A stretch of 64,000 bases of DNA from NCBI RefSeq assembly GCF_900108945.1, contig NZ_FNYE01000040.1:1-64000 (forward strand), written 5' to 3'. The notes under the pieces are model-generated. The model was not told the origin of the DNA, searched no databases, and worked only from the letters and a program-made list of their open reading frames with translations. Each line of letters begins with the position of its first letter. The first letter of the stretch is position 1. This DNA comes from Paraburkholderia diazotrophica. GTDB lineage: Bacteria; Pseudomonadota; Gammaproteobacteria; Burkholderiales; Burkholderiaceae. The translations under genes were made by a program, and so were the position numbers. This document shows positions 8,918-17,775 of this stretch, piece by piece.

Positions 8918-9544
8918 ATGACGATCACGCTCTATGCATGGGGCACGCCGAATGGCCGCAAGGTCAGCGTCGCGCTCGAGGAGATGGAACTGCCGTACGT
9001 CGTCAAGCCGATCAACATCACGCAGGACGAGCAGTTCGATCCCGACTTTCTCGCGATCAGCCCGAACAACAAGATTCCCGCGATCGTCGATCCTGACGGA
9101 CCGGATGGCCATCCGATCAGCGTGTTCGAATCGGGCGCGATCCTGCTGTACCTCGGCGAGAAGACGGGCAAGTTCCTGCCGAAGAGTCTGCGCGAGCGCG
9201 TGCCCGTGCTCGAATGGCTGATGTGGCAGATGGGCGGCTTCGGCCCGATGCCGGGACAGGTGCATCATTTCGCGGCGCTCGCTTCCGAGGACGACAAGCG
9301 CTACGGCCTCAAGCGCTTTTCGGCCGAGACGCGACGGCTCTATGCAGTGCTGGATAAGCGGCTGGGCAAGACGGAATACGTGGCGGGCGAGTTGTCCGTC
9401 GCGGACTTTGCGATTCTCGGCTGGGCGTGGCGGCACGAGCGCCACAAGGTCGATCTCACCGACTACCCGAACGTCAAGCGCTGGTACGACATGCTGTTCG
9501 AACGTCCAGGCGTGAGGCGCGGGTTCGAAGCGAAGCTCGACTGA
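8918..9544 (+). CDS. Glutathione S-transferase, Nu-class/YfcG-like
   Basis: A 208-residue GST. The segment TPNGRKVSVALEEMELPY is characteristic of the YfcG/Nu-class group, in which members act as glutathione-dependent disulfide-bond reductases rather than classical conjugating enzymes. SPNNKIPAIVDPDG (cis-Pro) and ESGAILLYLGEKTG (glutathione site) follow, and the C-terminal domain has LSVADFAILGW. It starts four bases after the preceding GST gene, which suggests one transcript. The class call rests on motif resemblance. Confidence 0.87.
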   Translation: MTITLYAWGTPNGRKVSVALEEMELPYVVKPINITQDEQFDPDFLAISPNNKIPAIVDPDGPDGHPISVFESGAILLYLGEKTGKFLPKSLRERVPVLEWLMWQMGGFGPMPGQVHHFAALASEDDKRYGLKRFSAETRRLYAVLDKRLGKTEYVAGELSVADFAILGWAWRHERHKVDLTDYPNVKRWYDMLFERPGVRRGFEAKLD

Positions 9545-9607
9545 CGCGGGCCGTTTAATTGTGCGTGCGCTGACTGCCGCGCATGCGGAGCGGCGGCATT
9601 GGTTCAA

Positions 9608-9672
9608 GCGCGGGGTTCGAGCGCGGGGTTCGAGCGCGGGGTTCAAGCGCGGGGTCCAACCTCGGGGTTCAA
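9608..9672 (+). repeat. 13-bp tandem repeat, five units, upstream of zur
   Basis: Units of GCGCGGGGTTC(G/A)A begin at 9608, 9621, 9634 and 9647, with a degenerate fifth at 9660-9672. The array ends directly against the -10 box of the zur gene and covers where its -35 element would lie. Confidence 0.85.
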
Positions 9673-9675
9673 CCT

Positions 9676-9681
9676 TATAAT
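9676..9681 (+). promoter_or_regulatory. Perfect -10 box of zur; leaderless start likely
   Basis: TATAAT at 9676-9681 ends only six bases before the zur ATG at 9688, so transcription would begin at or next to the start codon. No Shine-Dalgarno sequence precedes the ATG. No good -35 hexamer is visible; that position is occupied by the last units of the 13-bp repeat. Confidence 0.5.
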
Positions 9682-9687
9682 CAGCGG

Positions 9688-10284
9688 ATGAAAAACGCCA
9701 AGCCAACGGCTGCTGCCGCCGTCGCGCCCGCAACGGCAGACGCGTCCAATCCAGCGCCTCGCGCGGACCACGCGCATCCGCACGCGCACGATCCACGTCA
9801 CGAGCATCCCGGATATGCGCAGGGCACGCCGGCATCCGCAGAGGCCGCGCTGGCGCTGGCGGAAGAATATTGCCGCGAGCGCGGCGAAAAGCTCACGCCG
9901 ATCCGCCGCAAGGTGCTGGAACTTCTGCTGACGTCGGGCCGCGCCACCAAGGCCTATTCGCTGCTCGACGACATGCGCCAGATCCACCCCGGCTCCGCGC
10001 CGCCCACCGTGTATCGCGCGCTCGATTTCCTGCTGTCCGCGGGGCTCGTGCACAAGATCGAATCGATCAACGCGTTCGCCGTTTGTCACGACCTGACGCA
10101 ATGTCAGCACGGCATCCTCGTCGTCTGTCAGCAGTGCGGCAATGTCACGGAACTGCATCAGCCCGCGCTGCGCGAGGCGCTCGTCGCGCAAATCGAAAAC
10201 GCAGGCTACCGGCTCGCCGGAGACGGAATCGAGCTCAAAGGGCTGTGCTCGGCATGCCAGGCCGCGCAAGCGGCCGGCAGCTGA
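9688..10284 (+). CDS. zur: Fur-family transcriptional regulator, probable zinc uptake regulator Zur
   Basis: A 198-residue Fur superfamily repressor. A low-complexity N-terminal extension of about 45 residues contains a His-rich stretch (HAHPHAHDPRHEH) that could bind metal. The winged helix follows (LTPIRRKVLELLL, then PPTVYRALDFLLSAGLVHKI), and then the metal-binding dimerisation domain with CHDLTQCQHG, CQQCGN and CSAC. The Cys-x-x-Cys pairs and overall pattern fit Zur better than Fur. Expected role: repression of zinc uptake genes when zinc is sufficient; no znu genes are in the window. The start is fixed by the open frame, since the next Met is inside the domain. The promoter appears leaderless. 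Confidence 0.82.
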   Translation: MKNAKPTAAAAVAPATADASNPAPRADHAHPHAHDPRHEHPGYAQGTPASAEAALALAEEYCRERGEKLTPIRRKVLELLLTSGRATKAYSLLDDMRQIHPGSAPPTVYRALDFLLSAGLVHKIESINAFAVCHDLTQCQHGILVVCQQCGNVTELHQPALREALVAQIENAGYRLAGDGIELKGLCSACQAAQAAGS

Positions 10285-10288
10285 ACTC

Positions 10289-10311
10289 GCCGCGTCTTCG
10301 TCAGACGCGGC
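10289..10311. terminator. Hairpin between convergent zur and receiver genes
   Basis: Perfect 8-bp stem GCCGCGTC (10289-10296) and GACGCGGC (10304-10311) with a 7-base loop. It probably ends transcription from both sides. There is no long T-run. Confidence 0.5.
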
Positions 10312-10326
10312 GCCGCGGGTCGAACG

Positions 10327-10791
10327 TCAGGTCAAGCCGGCGGCGCGCGCACCGATTGCATCGCGCAGCAGCGTCACCAGTGCGTCGGGCGGTGTGGGCT
10401 TCGTCATGAAGTGCTGGAATCCCTCGCCGATGCTGCGCAGCCGGTAGGCCTCATCCGTATGGCCTGTCACGGCCACTGCGACGCAAGGCGCGTGATCGCC
10501 GCGAATCTCGTGGTCCCGCAGACGCTGGATCAGATAGAAGCCGTCCATCGCGGGCAGGTCCAGATCGCAGACGACGGCATCGGGCAGCACCTGAATGGCG
10601 GCTTCAACGCCCTCTTCGGCATCCGCCACTGCGATCACGTTGGCCCCTTCTGATTCGAGCAGAATTTTCAACGATTCCCTGCTTTGCGGGTCGTCTTCGA
10701 CGAGCACGATCGTGGCCTGATCGAGCCTCAATACTCCGTTCATCTTGATGTTATTGCTGTAAAAGCTGGTTATGCACTCTGACGTGGCCAT
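10327..10791 (-). CDS. Single-domain response regulator receiver protein
   Basis: A 154-residue protein made of one receiver domain and no output domain. The acidic pocket is VLVEDDPQ, the phosphoacceptor aspartate is in AVVCDLDLPAMDG, the switch threonine is in AVAVTGHTDEA, and the lysine is in FMTKPTPPDAL. Similar CheY-like proteins act as phosphorelay intermediates or by protein contact. No kinase is adjacent, so the partner is elsewhere or is one of the two hybrid kinases in this window. The start could also be the internal ATG at 10743, which gives a shorter lead before the domain; neither start has a strong ribosome-binding site. Confidence 0.8.
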   Translation of the reverse strand: MATSECITSFYSNNIKMNGVLRLDQATIVLVEDDPQSRESLKILLESEGANVIAVADAEEGVEAAIQVLPDAVVCDLDLPAMDGFYLIQRLRDHEIRGDHAPCVAVAVTGHTDEAYRLRSIGEGFQHFMTKPTPPDALVTLLRDAIGARAAGLT

Positions 10792-11459
10792 GATGTTACG
10801 TACTTGTGTACCGCGCCAGCGCCGGCAGCGGAAAAGAGTTCAACGTTTCTACTCTCGTAAGGTCGTTCTTACCAGCGGACGGCGGACGCGCTGTCCGTCC
10901 GCCAACCGCTCCCGCCTCGCGTAGTCGTCACTGCGTGCACGGCGCGTTCGCTGCCGCGCACATCCCCTCTTCGGACTCGATTGTCCGCATCGAGTTGCAC
11001 GCGACTGTACGCCCGCGTGCATGTCTCGCCGTGTTCGAAAAGCGCCAGAACCGGCACGACACTCGATCCCTTGGGCCAGGCGGCACCGCGCCATCTTGAT
11101 GGCCGCGCAAGGCGCTTGCATGACCATCAAAAGGCATGCAGATAACGAGAGGAAGCTTGTGAAGCGCGCACAGGATGAAAGATGGGCCAGCCGGCCGAAA
11201 CGGTCGAAGGCAAGGCACTGCGATAATTGCGATCCTCTTCCTGTCCCTCGTTGTCTTCGTCGCCAAGCTGTCGACGCGTGCGCGGAAGATGGCTCATTGC
11301 CGCGTCGGCGCAAGAGCATGGCGGACGTCGACCTGCGAAACACACGGATGGATCAAGCACATTGCGTGCCGCTGAAAATTGCGCCCCGGCGATGGCAAGC
11401 GCCTTTGCACGTCTGAAGAAAGTGCCTTGCCGGCAAGCGATGCGCAACGGGCGCGCGCC
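10792..11459. other. Gene-poor region
   Basis: About 670 bases between the receiver gene and the TetR gene. Only short frames with no recognisable protein feature occur. There is a hairpin at 10875-10902 (GCGGACGG and CCGTCCGC, 8-bp stem) without a T-run. I see no RNA gene. Confidence 0.4.
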
Positions 11460-12179
11460 TCACGTGCGCGGCTTCGACACCACGCCATGTGTGAGCAACG
11501 CGACGGCATGGCGCGCGATATCGTCCGCCGTCAGCTTTCTGCGCACGGGATCGTGGCGCCACATCGCCGATGTGGCGAGCGGCAGGATTGCCAGCCCGAT
11601 CACCGATAGAAACACAAGCGACGGTTCCAGATCCGGATTCAGCCGCCCTTCCTTCTGCCACCGCTCGATATACGCGATGCCGCGCCGCTGGTTCGCATCG
11701 CCGAAACGCTCGTGCATGCGCTGCTTGAGCAGGCCGCCCTCGCTGATCACTTCTCGAATCCACAGCGACGGAAACCACGGGTAGTCGCCCGCCACCTCGA
11801 CGAGCCGCTGCGCAAGCAACGTGATCGCAGCGATGGGATCGTCGGGATTCGCTTCGAACGAACCGGCGAGCCGCGTGCGCAGCGGCAGGAAACGCTCGTC
11901 GATCAGCACGTCGAGCAGTTGATCGCGGGTCTTGAAGTAGTAGTGCATCATCGCGGGCGTAAAGCCTGCCTCGCGCGCGACCTCGCCGAGCGTCGTGTCG
12001 ACGATGCCCTGCCGCGCGAACAGCGCAAGCGCCGCGTCCAGCAGACGGGCGCGCTGCTCGGGACCGCGTCCGCTGCCCGCCGGACGGCCGGGACGGCGTG
12101 CCGCTGCGGCGGGCGCCGACGCGCCTTCATGGTCCGCATGCGCCGACTGATCCAAACCCGATACCGATTTCCTTGCCAT
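11460..12179 (-). CDS. TetR family transcriptional regulator
   Basis: About 239 residues. After a low-complexity N-terminus comes the TetR DNA-binding domain: ARLLDAALALFARQGIVDTT, then the recognition helix GFTPAMMHYYFKTRDQLLD. The C-terminal domain (WFPSLWIREVISEGG onward) resembles TetR proteins that control drug efflux pumps. It is divergent from an EmrB/QacA-type MFS gene, the usual layout for a local repressor of that pump. The start MARKSV at 12179 is chosen; the upstream in-frame codons contain AT-rich promoter sequence. Confidence 0.87.
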   Translation of the reverse strand: MARKSVSGLDQSAHADHEGASAPAAAARRPGRPAGSGRGPEQRARLLDAALALFARQGIVDTTLGEVAREAGFTPAMMHYYFKTRDQLLDVLIDERFLPLRTRLAGSFEANPDDPIAAITLLAQRLVEVAGDYPWFPSLWIREVISEGGLLKQRMHERFGDANQRRGIAYIERWQKEGRLNPDLEPSLVFLSVIGLAILPLATSAMWRHDPVRRKLTADDIARHAVALLTHGVVSKPRT

Positions 12180-12215
12180 GACAGTGAGATTGACGAATGA
12201 TCCGATGTCGCATAT

Positions 12216-12233
12216 ATTAATCTTCGTGTTAAT
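12216..12233. promoter_or_regulatory. Candidate TetR operator between the divergent genes
   Basis: ATTAA (12216-12220) and TTAAT (12229-12233) form an inverted repeat with an 8-base spacer, in an AT-rich island of an otherwise GC-rich intergenic region. The position suits a shared operator or promoter for the TetR gene and the MFS gene. The motif is short, so this is tentative. Confidence 0.4.
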
Positions 12234-12279
12234 TAATTTCAAGCCAACTTAAGCCAGCTTGAAAGCATTGGAAGCCCAG

Positions 12280-13788
12280 ATGGAAACCCAGCCTCTTGCC
12301 CCTGACGCCGCGTCCGGCACGGCCGAGCGCCCGTCGCTGCGCGTGCTGTTTCCGGCGCTGCTGCTGGTGATGCTGCTCGCCGCGCTCGACCAGACAATCG
12401 TGTCGACCGCGCTGCCGACCATCGTCGGCGACCTCGGCGGGCTGGACAGCCTGTCGTGGGTGGTCACCGCCTATCTTTTGACCTCGACGATCGTCGTGCC
12501 GCTGTACGGTAAGTTCGGCGACCTGTTCGGCCGCAAGATCGTCTTGCAGACGGCGATCGTGTTGTTCCTGATCGGCTCGGCGCTGTGCGGGCTCGCGCAG
12601 AACATGACGGAGCTGATCTTGCTGCGCGCGCTTCAGGGACTCGGCGGCGGCGGACTGCTCGTCATCACGATGGCCGCGATCGGCGACGTGATCCCGCCTG
12701 CCGAACGTGGCCGCTATCAAGGCGTGTTCGGCGGCGTGTTCGGACTTGCGACCGTAATCGGCCCGATGATGGGCGGTTTTCTCGTCGACCATCTATCGTG
12801 GCGCTGGATTTTCTACATCAACGTGCCGCTCGGCATCGCCGCGCTGCTCGTGATCGGCGCCGTGTTCAAGCCGCGCGTCGCGCACGTGAAGCACACGATC
12901 GACTACATGGGCGCGGCCTTTCTCGCGGGCGCCCTCACCTGCGTGATCCTGTTCACGAGCCAGGGCGGCACGGTGTTGCCGTGGACCTCGCCGCAACTGT
13001 GGTTCACGCTCGTGCTCGCGTTCATCTGCATCGGCGGGTTCATCTATGAAGAGCGTCTCGCCGTCGAGCCGATCATGCCGCTCGAGCTCTTTCGCGACCG
13101 CACGTTTCTGCTGTCGAGCGCGATCGGCTTTATCGTCGGCGTATCGCTGTTCGGCTCGGTGACGTTTCTGCCGATGTATCTGCAGGTCGTGAAGTACTCG
13201 ACGCCTTCCGAAGCCGGCATGCAGATGCTGCCGATGATGGGCGGCGTGCTCGTGATGTCGATCGTCACGGGACGCATCATCAGCAAGATCGGCAAGTACC
13301 GGATGTTCCCGATCATGGGCACGTTCCTCGTCGGCGTCGCGATGATGCTGCTCACCACGCTGAAGATCTCGACGCCCGTTCATGTGATGTATGCGTATAT
13401 GGGCGTGCTCGGCTGCGGTCTCGGGATGGTGATGCAGGTGCTCATCCTGGCCGTGCAGAACGCGGTGCCGTTCAGGTATCTCGGCACGGCGACGTCGGGC
13501 GCGACGCTGTTCCGTTCGATCGGCGGCTCGGTCGGCGTCGCGGCATTCGGCGCGATCTTCTCGAATGGTCTCGCGGCTCGCCTGCAAGCGATGATTCCGC
13601 CGGATACCGAACTGCCGCACGCACTCGGCCCCGTTGCGATTCACAACCTGCCCGCTGTGTTGCGCGACGATTACCTGCAGGCATTCGCGAGCGCGCTGCA
13701 TACGGTGTATCTCGTCGCCGCCTGCGTGGTCGTGCTCGCGTTCGCGCTTGCGTGGCTGCTTAGAGATCATCCGCTGCGCGCGCATTGA
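12280..13788 (+). CDS. DHA2-family MFS efflux transporter (EmrB/QacA type)
   Basis: A roughly 502-residue inner-membrane proton-driven drug exporter with about 14 predicted helices. Family signatures: LDQTIVSTALPTIVGDLGG in helix 1, GKFGDLFGRK (motif A, loop 2-3), LRALQGLGGGGLL, and GPMMGGFLVDHLSWRWIFYI (motif C region). The ATG at 12280 has GGAAG nine bases upstream; the TTG at 12259 has no ribosome-binding site. The divergent TetR gene probably represses it. Typical substrates are hydrophobic toxicants; the actual one is unknown. Confidence 0.9.
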   Translation: METQPLAPDAASGTAERPSLRVLFPALLLVMLLAALDQTIVSTALPTIVGDLGGLDSLSWVVTAYLLTSTIVVPLYGKFGDLFGRKIVLQTAIVLFLIGSALCGLAQNMTELILLRALQGLGGGGLLVITMAAIGDVIPPAERGRYQGVFGGVFGLATVIGPMMGGFLVDHLSWRWIFYINVPLGIAALLVIGAVFKPRVAHVKHTIDYMGAAFLAGALTCVILFTSQGGTVLPWTSPQLWFTLVLAFICIGGFIYEERLAVEPIMPLELFRDRTFLLSSAIGFIVGVSLFGSVTFLPMYLQVVKYSTPSEAGMQMLPMMGGVLVMSIVTGRIISKIGKYRMFPIMGTFLVGVAMMLLTTLKISTPVHVMYAYMGVLGCGLGMVMQVLILAVQNAVPFRYLGTATSGATLFRSIGGSVGVAAFGAIFSNGLAARLQAMIPPDTELPHALGPVAIHNLPAVLRDDYLQAFASALHTVYLVAACVVVLAFALAWLLRDHPLRAH

Positions 13789-14253
13789 AAAGCGCATCAG
13801 ACGCTTGCAAACACAAGAACAAGAAGACGTACAAAACGACGCGCGAAAGGCGTCCAATGCCTGGATAAAGGCGCGCATCGTCTCCATGACGTGCTTGAGC
13901 ATAACGGCCGGCGTGCATTGCGCCGGCCTTTTATTTGATCGATGTCTTTCCTATGATCAAAACGTAACGGGCGGCGTTGCAATTCGGCCTATGCATAAAC
14001 CCTGATGCGTGATCGTTTTATCCCTTTAATTCAAGGGCCGCCGCGACCGATGTGTGCGATAAGTAGCAACGTCGATTGACGCGCCGCGAGAAAGAAACCA
14101 TATTTGCTCACACACAGCGGCCTCATGATGAAAGAACCGGGCCGGCTGCTACGCAGCGCATGTGGATCGAGTTCCGCCAACTCGCTCGTTTGCTTCAACT
14201 TCGATCCTGAGCATGCCGAAATGGCATCGCCTACAACTGGTTGGGGTTCAAGC
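13789..14253. other. Intergenic region with a terminator, otherwise empty
   Basis: About 465 bases between the MFS gene and the zinc-ribbon gene. The only clear element is the terminator at 13906-13936. The zinc-ribbon frame is open back to 14104 but the extension looks non-coding. Confidence 0.5.
13906..13936 (+). terminator. Rho-independent terminator after the MFS gene
   Basis: Perfect 8-bp GC stem GGCCGGCG (13906-13913) and CGCCGGCC (13921-13928), 7-base loop, followed by TTTTATTT. It lies about 120 bases after the MFS stop codon. Confidence 0.85.
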
Positions 14254-15480
14254 ATGTCTGCTGAAACGACACCTGCCCAGGGCTTCCCAACGCCATGCAC
14301 ACGTTGCGGCGGCGTGCTGTATCAGCATGCCGAGTTCTGCCCGTACTGTGGCGCCGATCATCCTCTCGACAGAGCGCAGCGCAAGCGCGCCGGAACCCAG
14401 TTGAGAGCCGTCGATACGCAATCGCCGCATGTGCCCGCCATGGCTACCGATCCTTCGGGTCTGCCCGCGCTCGCATCACCCGACATGCCTATTCCGCCCC
14501 TCGCCGTGCCGCACGCTGCATGGCAGGCGGCGGGTCGGTGGATGGTCACGAAAGGCGTCGTGATGCTGCTCTTCGTCGCGGCGTTGGGCTATGCGGCCTG
14601 GCTGCTGCTCGGCGACAACCGCCGGCAGGACACGAGCGGCGACGAAACGACCAACAGCGCGAGCACGGCGGGCGGATCGATTTCGCCTTACACACCACCA
14701 TCCGCATCACCACCCGCACCGCGAGCAACGCCGCAATCCGTGGTGCAATCCGCAGCGCAATCGGCGCGCAGCGCGCCGACGGCAACGAGTGTGAACGCGC
14801 CCGTCGCCGACATCACGCCGACACGCGTCGCGCCGTCGAGGCCACCACCCGTCGTCCAGCATTACCGCGATCTCTCCGAAGCGCTGCGCGCGGCACACGC
14901 GGGACTCGCGCACAACAGCCTCGCGGAAGCGAAGTCGGCGCTTTCCGATGCGATGTCGATCGAGCCGAACAACGCGGACGCAGCGCAGATCCAGGGCGAA
15001 ATCGGCGACCGCGAGAAGAGGCGCGACGCCGCGCTCAACGTGGCGAGCAACTGCGCGAAGGACAAGCAGTGGAGCTGCGTGCGCGAGCATGCGGCGCACG
15101 CGCTCGCAATCGACGTCAGCAGCGCGGACGCGCAGTCATTGCTCGAGCGCGTAATTCTTTCGACGGGCTGGAAGCCGCTCGCCAGCGCGGCCGCGCCCGC
15201 GACTGCCGCCATGAACGTCAACCACGCCGACGCCAATGCCAATGTGAATACGAATACCAACGGCACGCCGTCGCTGCCGCCCCTGCCGCCCGCGATCGCA
15301 ACGAAAAGCACCGCGACGACAACGAGCGTCACCGCGAATCCGACGGCGACAAACGTGGCAACAAGCGCAGCAACGAACGCGACGAGCAGCAACGCGGCGA
15401 GCGCAGCCAGCGGCGTCGACGCCGAGATGCGCGCAATCATCGATTCGGGCTGGAAGCATTCGCCATCGGCGAACAAGTGA
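14254..15480 (+). CDS. Zinc-ribbon membrane protein of unknown function
   Basis: About 408 residues. The N-terminus carries a zinc ribbon of two Cys-x-x-Cys knuckles (CTRCGG and CPYCGADH). A linker of about 70 residues leads to one transmembrane helix (GVVMLLFVAALGYAAWLLL). A Ser/Thr/Pro/Ala-rich stretch follows, then a helical TPR-like segment (LRAAHAGLAHNSLAEAKSAL) with two cysteines, then an Ala/Thr/Asn-rich tail. The layout suggests a cytoplasmic zinc ribbon tethered to a periplasmic repeat domain. I do not recognise a named gene. The TAXI binding protein gene follows 142 bases downstream on the same strand. The start at 14254 is chosen because the ribbon begins just after it; 14221 is possible. 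Confidence 0.65.
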   Translation: MSAETTPAQGFPTPCTRCGGVLYQHAEFCPYCGADHPLDRAQRKRAGTQLRAVDTQSPHVPAMATDPSGLPALASPDMPIPPLAVPHAAWQAAGRWMVTKGVVMLLFVAALGYAAWLLLGDNRRQDTSGDETTNSASTAGGSISPYTPPSASPPAPRATPQSVVQSAAQSARSAPTATSVNAPVADITPTRVAPSRPPPVVQHYRDLSEALRAAHAGLAHNSLAEAKSALSDAMSIEPNNADAAQIQGEIGDREKRRDAALNVASNCAKDKQWSCVREHAAHALAIDVSSADAQSLLERVILSTGWKPLASAAAPATAAMNVNHADANANVNTNTNGTPSLPPLPPAIATKSTATTTSVTANPTATNVATSAATNATSSNAASAASGVDAEMRAIIDSGWKHSPSANK

Positions 15481-15622
15481 ACAAATAGCAGAGCACGTCA
15501 CGCAATCGAGAAGACGCAGCACACACGTATTGCAAGCCTGAAGTAACGGAGCATGCGTGCTATCCGTCAGGCGCATGCGTTTCAACGCACCGCGTTTCAA
15601 CACACTATAAGGTAGGTAGACC

Positions 15623-16744
15623 ATGCTCAGAACAATACTGACGGGATTGACGGCGCTGTTGAGCTTATTGGTCGCGTCCGTCGCCATCGCTGCGGGGGCG
15701 ACGGGGGCAGCGGCGGCAGCCGGCGTCGCCACGCACTACAAGATCGTCACGGGACAGGAGCGCGGCACGTACATCCAGATCGGCGCCGATCTCGCGAAAT
15801 ACGTCGCACAGCCCGCGGGCATCGATCTCGAAGTGATGCCATCGAAAGGCTCCGCGGAAAACGTGCAGCGCATGCGCTTCGAGCCGGGCGTCAAGCTCGC
15901 GCTCGTGCAATCCGACGTGTATCAGGCCTATATCGACATGGCGAACTCCGGCAACGCGGACGCCGGCACGACGATCCGCCCGTTGCGCCTCATCATGCCG
16001 CTCTATAACGAAGAGATCTATTTTGTCGTGCGCAACGACTCGCCGATGAAGACGATGAACGAGATCAAGGACAAGGTGATCAGCATCGGCCCGATCGGCA
16101 GCGGCACCGCGCAATCGGCAACGACGCTGTACCGGCTGATGTTCAACCAGCCGATTCCCGAGCAGAACGTGCAGAGCCTCAGCAACGAGGACGCGATTGC
16201 CGCGCTCGTCGTAAAGAAGATCGACGTGGCCGTGATTGTCGCGGGACAGCCGGCGAAGCTCTTCACCGACATGAATCCCGATCTGCTGTCGCAGATCCGC
16301 TTCCTGCGACTCGACGCGAATGCGCCCGAAACGTCGCGCGCGAAGGAAACGTATTTCCCCGCGACGATACGCCAGAGCAGCTACCCGAACTGGCTTAAAG
16401 AAGATGTGCCGACGCTGACCGTCAAGGCGTTTCTCGTCACGTACGACTACGGGTTGCGCGATACGGTCAGCAATCTGAACCGCTTCGCCGATTCGCTGTG
16501 CAACAACTTCGATGTGCTTCAGGAGAAAGGACACCCGAAGTGGAAGCAGGTGAAGCTCGAACTGCCGCCGCTCACGAAGGGCTGGCAATACTACCCGCCC
16601 ATCGAACGGCACTTGCGCGCGTGCATCGCGCACCGCGCGGCCGGCACGCCGACGACGGCCTCCGCGCAACAGCCCGCGCCGCCGAAGGTCAACAAGCGTC
16701 CGTGCTCGGATCAGGAGCGTTTGCTGCTGTTGTGCGGCAAGTGA
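15623..16744 (+). CDS. TAXI-family TRAP transporter solute-binding protein (orphan)
   Basis: A 373-residue exported protein. The signal peptide (LTALLSLLVASVAIAAGATG) is followed by the TAXI-type binding fold: YKIVTGQERGTYIQIGADLA near the mature N-terminus, then LALVQSDVYQAY, and VISIGPIGSGTAQSATTLY in the middle. TAXI proteins bind small organic anions such as glutamate or dicarboxylates and hand them to a fused DctQM-type permease. No TRAP permease gene lies next to it here, so it may work with a distant permease or as a sensor. The C-terminal 40 residues are Pro/Lys-rich with two cysteines. The upstream zinc-ribbon gene may be its partner. Confidence 0.85.
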   Translation: MLRTILTGLTALLSLLVASVAIAAGATGAAAAAGVATHYKIVTGQERGTYIQIGADLAKYVAQPAGIDLEVMPSKGSAENVQRMRFEPGVKLALVQSDVYQAYIDMANSGNADAGTTIRPLRLIMPLYNEEIYFVVRNDSPMKTMNEIKDKVISIGPIGSGTAQSATTLYRLMFNQPIPEQNVQSLSNEDAIAALVVKKIDVAVIVAGQPAKLFTDMNPDLLSQIRFLRLDANAPETSRAKETYFPATIRQSSYPNWLKEDVPTLTVKAFLVTYDYGLRDTVSNLNRFADSLCNNFDVLQEKGHPKWKQVKLELPPLTKGWQYYPPIERHLRACIAHRAAGTPTTASAQQPAPPKVNKRPCSDQERLLLLCGK

Positions 16745-16782
16745 TGCGTCGAACCGAAGACGCGTCTTCATCGACGCGTGAC

Positions 16783-16807
16783 GCCACGGCATGACGAATG
16801 CCGTGGC
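16783..16807. terminator. Terminator hairpin between convergent genes
   Basis: Perfect 10-bp stem GCCACGGCAT (16783-16792) and ATGCCGTGGC (16798-16807) with a 5-base loop. It serves the TAXI gene and, from the other side, the thioesterase gene. Confidence 0.75.
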
Positions 16808-16881
16808 GCCTTCATTGCATCATTCGTTGCATATGAGAACAGTGTGCGACGCGGCGCAGCGCGTACAAGTCGTGCACTGGT

Positions 16882-17436
16882 TCACGCCTGCGCCGGCGCC
16901 TCGCGCGCAGCGGATGGAATCGCCATACCGCCTTCGGCCGCGCTCCACTGCACGATCCATTCGGGCAACGCGGGCGAAGCCTGCGTGACGCCCGCGAGTT
17001 GCAGCAGATCGTTCGTCGGCACGGTGCCGCCGCCGCGCTTGAGAAACCGCGCACGCACCACGCCCAACGCGACCTGCGCGCCATCGCGGATAAAAGCCTG
17101 CTCGATGAACACGTGCTTGTCGTCCCAGCCGATCACGCGCGTCGCCACCTCGTAGCGGTCCCATAGCTCCAGCGATCGGTGAAAGCGCATCGTCTCCAGC
17201 GTGACGACGGGATACCACCCTTGCCTCCTCAGTTGTGGCCACATGCCCGAGCGCACCATCAGATCGACACGCGCCAGATCGAGAATCGTGAAGTAGCGGC
17301 CATTGGTCATGTGGCGCAGCACATCGAGATCGTTCGGCCACACGCGAAACGGCGTCACGCAAGCGTCTAGCACGTGCAAATGGCTGCGCCGTGGACTCAG
17401 CAGCAGAGTAAGGAAGAGACGCAACAGCAGGTTCAT
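16882..17436 (-). CDS. Acyl-CoA thioesterase-like hotdog protein (4HBT_2/THEM6 type)
   Basis: About 184 residues. A hydrophobic N-terminus (MNLLLRLFLTLLLS) may anchor it to the membrane. The hotdog-fold hallmarks follow: FRVWPNDLDVLRHMTNGRYF, in which an aspartate and the N-G-R-Y segment resemble the 4-hydroxybenzoyl-CoA thioesterase active-site region, then LDLARVDLMVRSG and RYEVATRVIGWDDKHVFIEQ. It probably hydrolyses or binds acyl thioesters. The start at 17436 is chosen because homologues with this hydrophobic start are typical; the frame is open to 17550. Convergent with the TAXI gene. Confidence 0.75.
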   Translation of the reverse strand: MNLLLRLFLTLLLSPRRSHLHVLDACVTPFRVWPNDLDVLRHMTNGRYFTILDLARVDLMVRSGMWPQLRRQGWYPVVTLETMRFHRSLELWDRYEVATRVIGWDDKHVFIEQAFIRDGAQVALGVVRARFLKRGGGTVPTNDLLQLAGVTQASPALPEWIVQWSAAEGGMAIPSAAREAPAQA

Positions 17437-17640
17437 GGCAAAGCCTGTATCGGCGACGCCGACTATGGATGAGACTGAGGAAGGAGCCTGCATGTTAATC
17501 GACGAGTGCGCAGCCGGAAACCGCAGAAGCGGCGTCTGGTGATAGAGCACCTCTTCGCATCGCGCGTGCGTTTTGTGAGCGATGTGTATTTTCGTCCTGG
17601 CGTGCGTCGGTAGCGGGAAAGCCGCGCCTCCTGGTTTTCC

Positions 17641-17681
17641 TCACCATCCTGGATCGGCTCACCATCCTGGATCGGCTCACC
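17641..17681. repeat. 18-bp tandem duplication in a 339-base gap
   Basis: TCACCATCCTGGATCGGC at 17641-17658 is repeated at 17659-17676, with a third partial copy (TCACC). It lies in the spacer 17437-17775 between the thioesterase and acetyltransferase genes, which holds nothing else recognisable. Confidence 0.7.
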
Positions 17682-17775
17682 TTATCGTCCGCCGCCGATT
17701 TTTGAAGCGCTTCATTTCCGCGCGCGCCGCAGGCATAGTGAGAGGTTTCCAGCTACGACACCGCCATCCGACACA

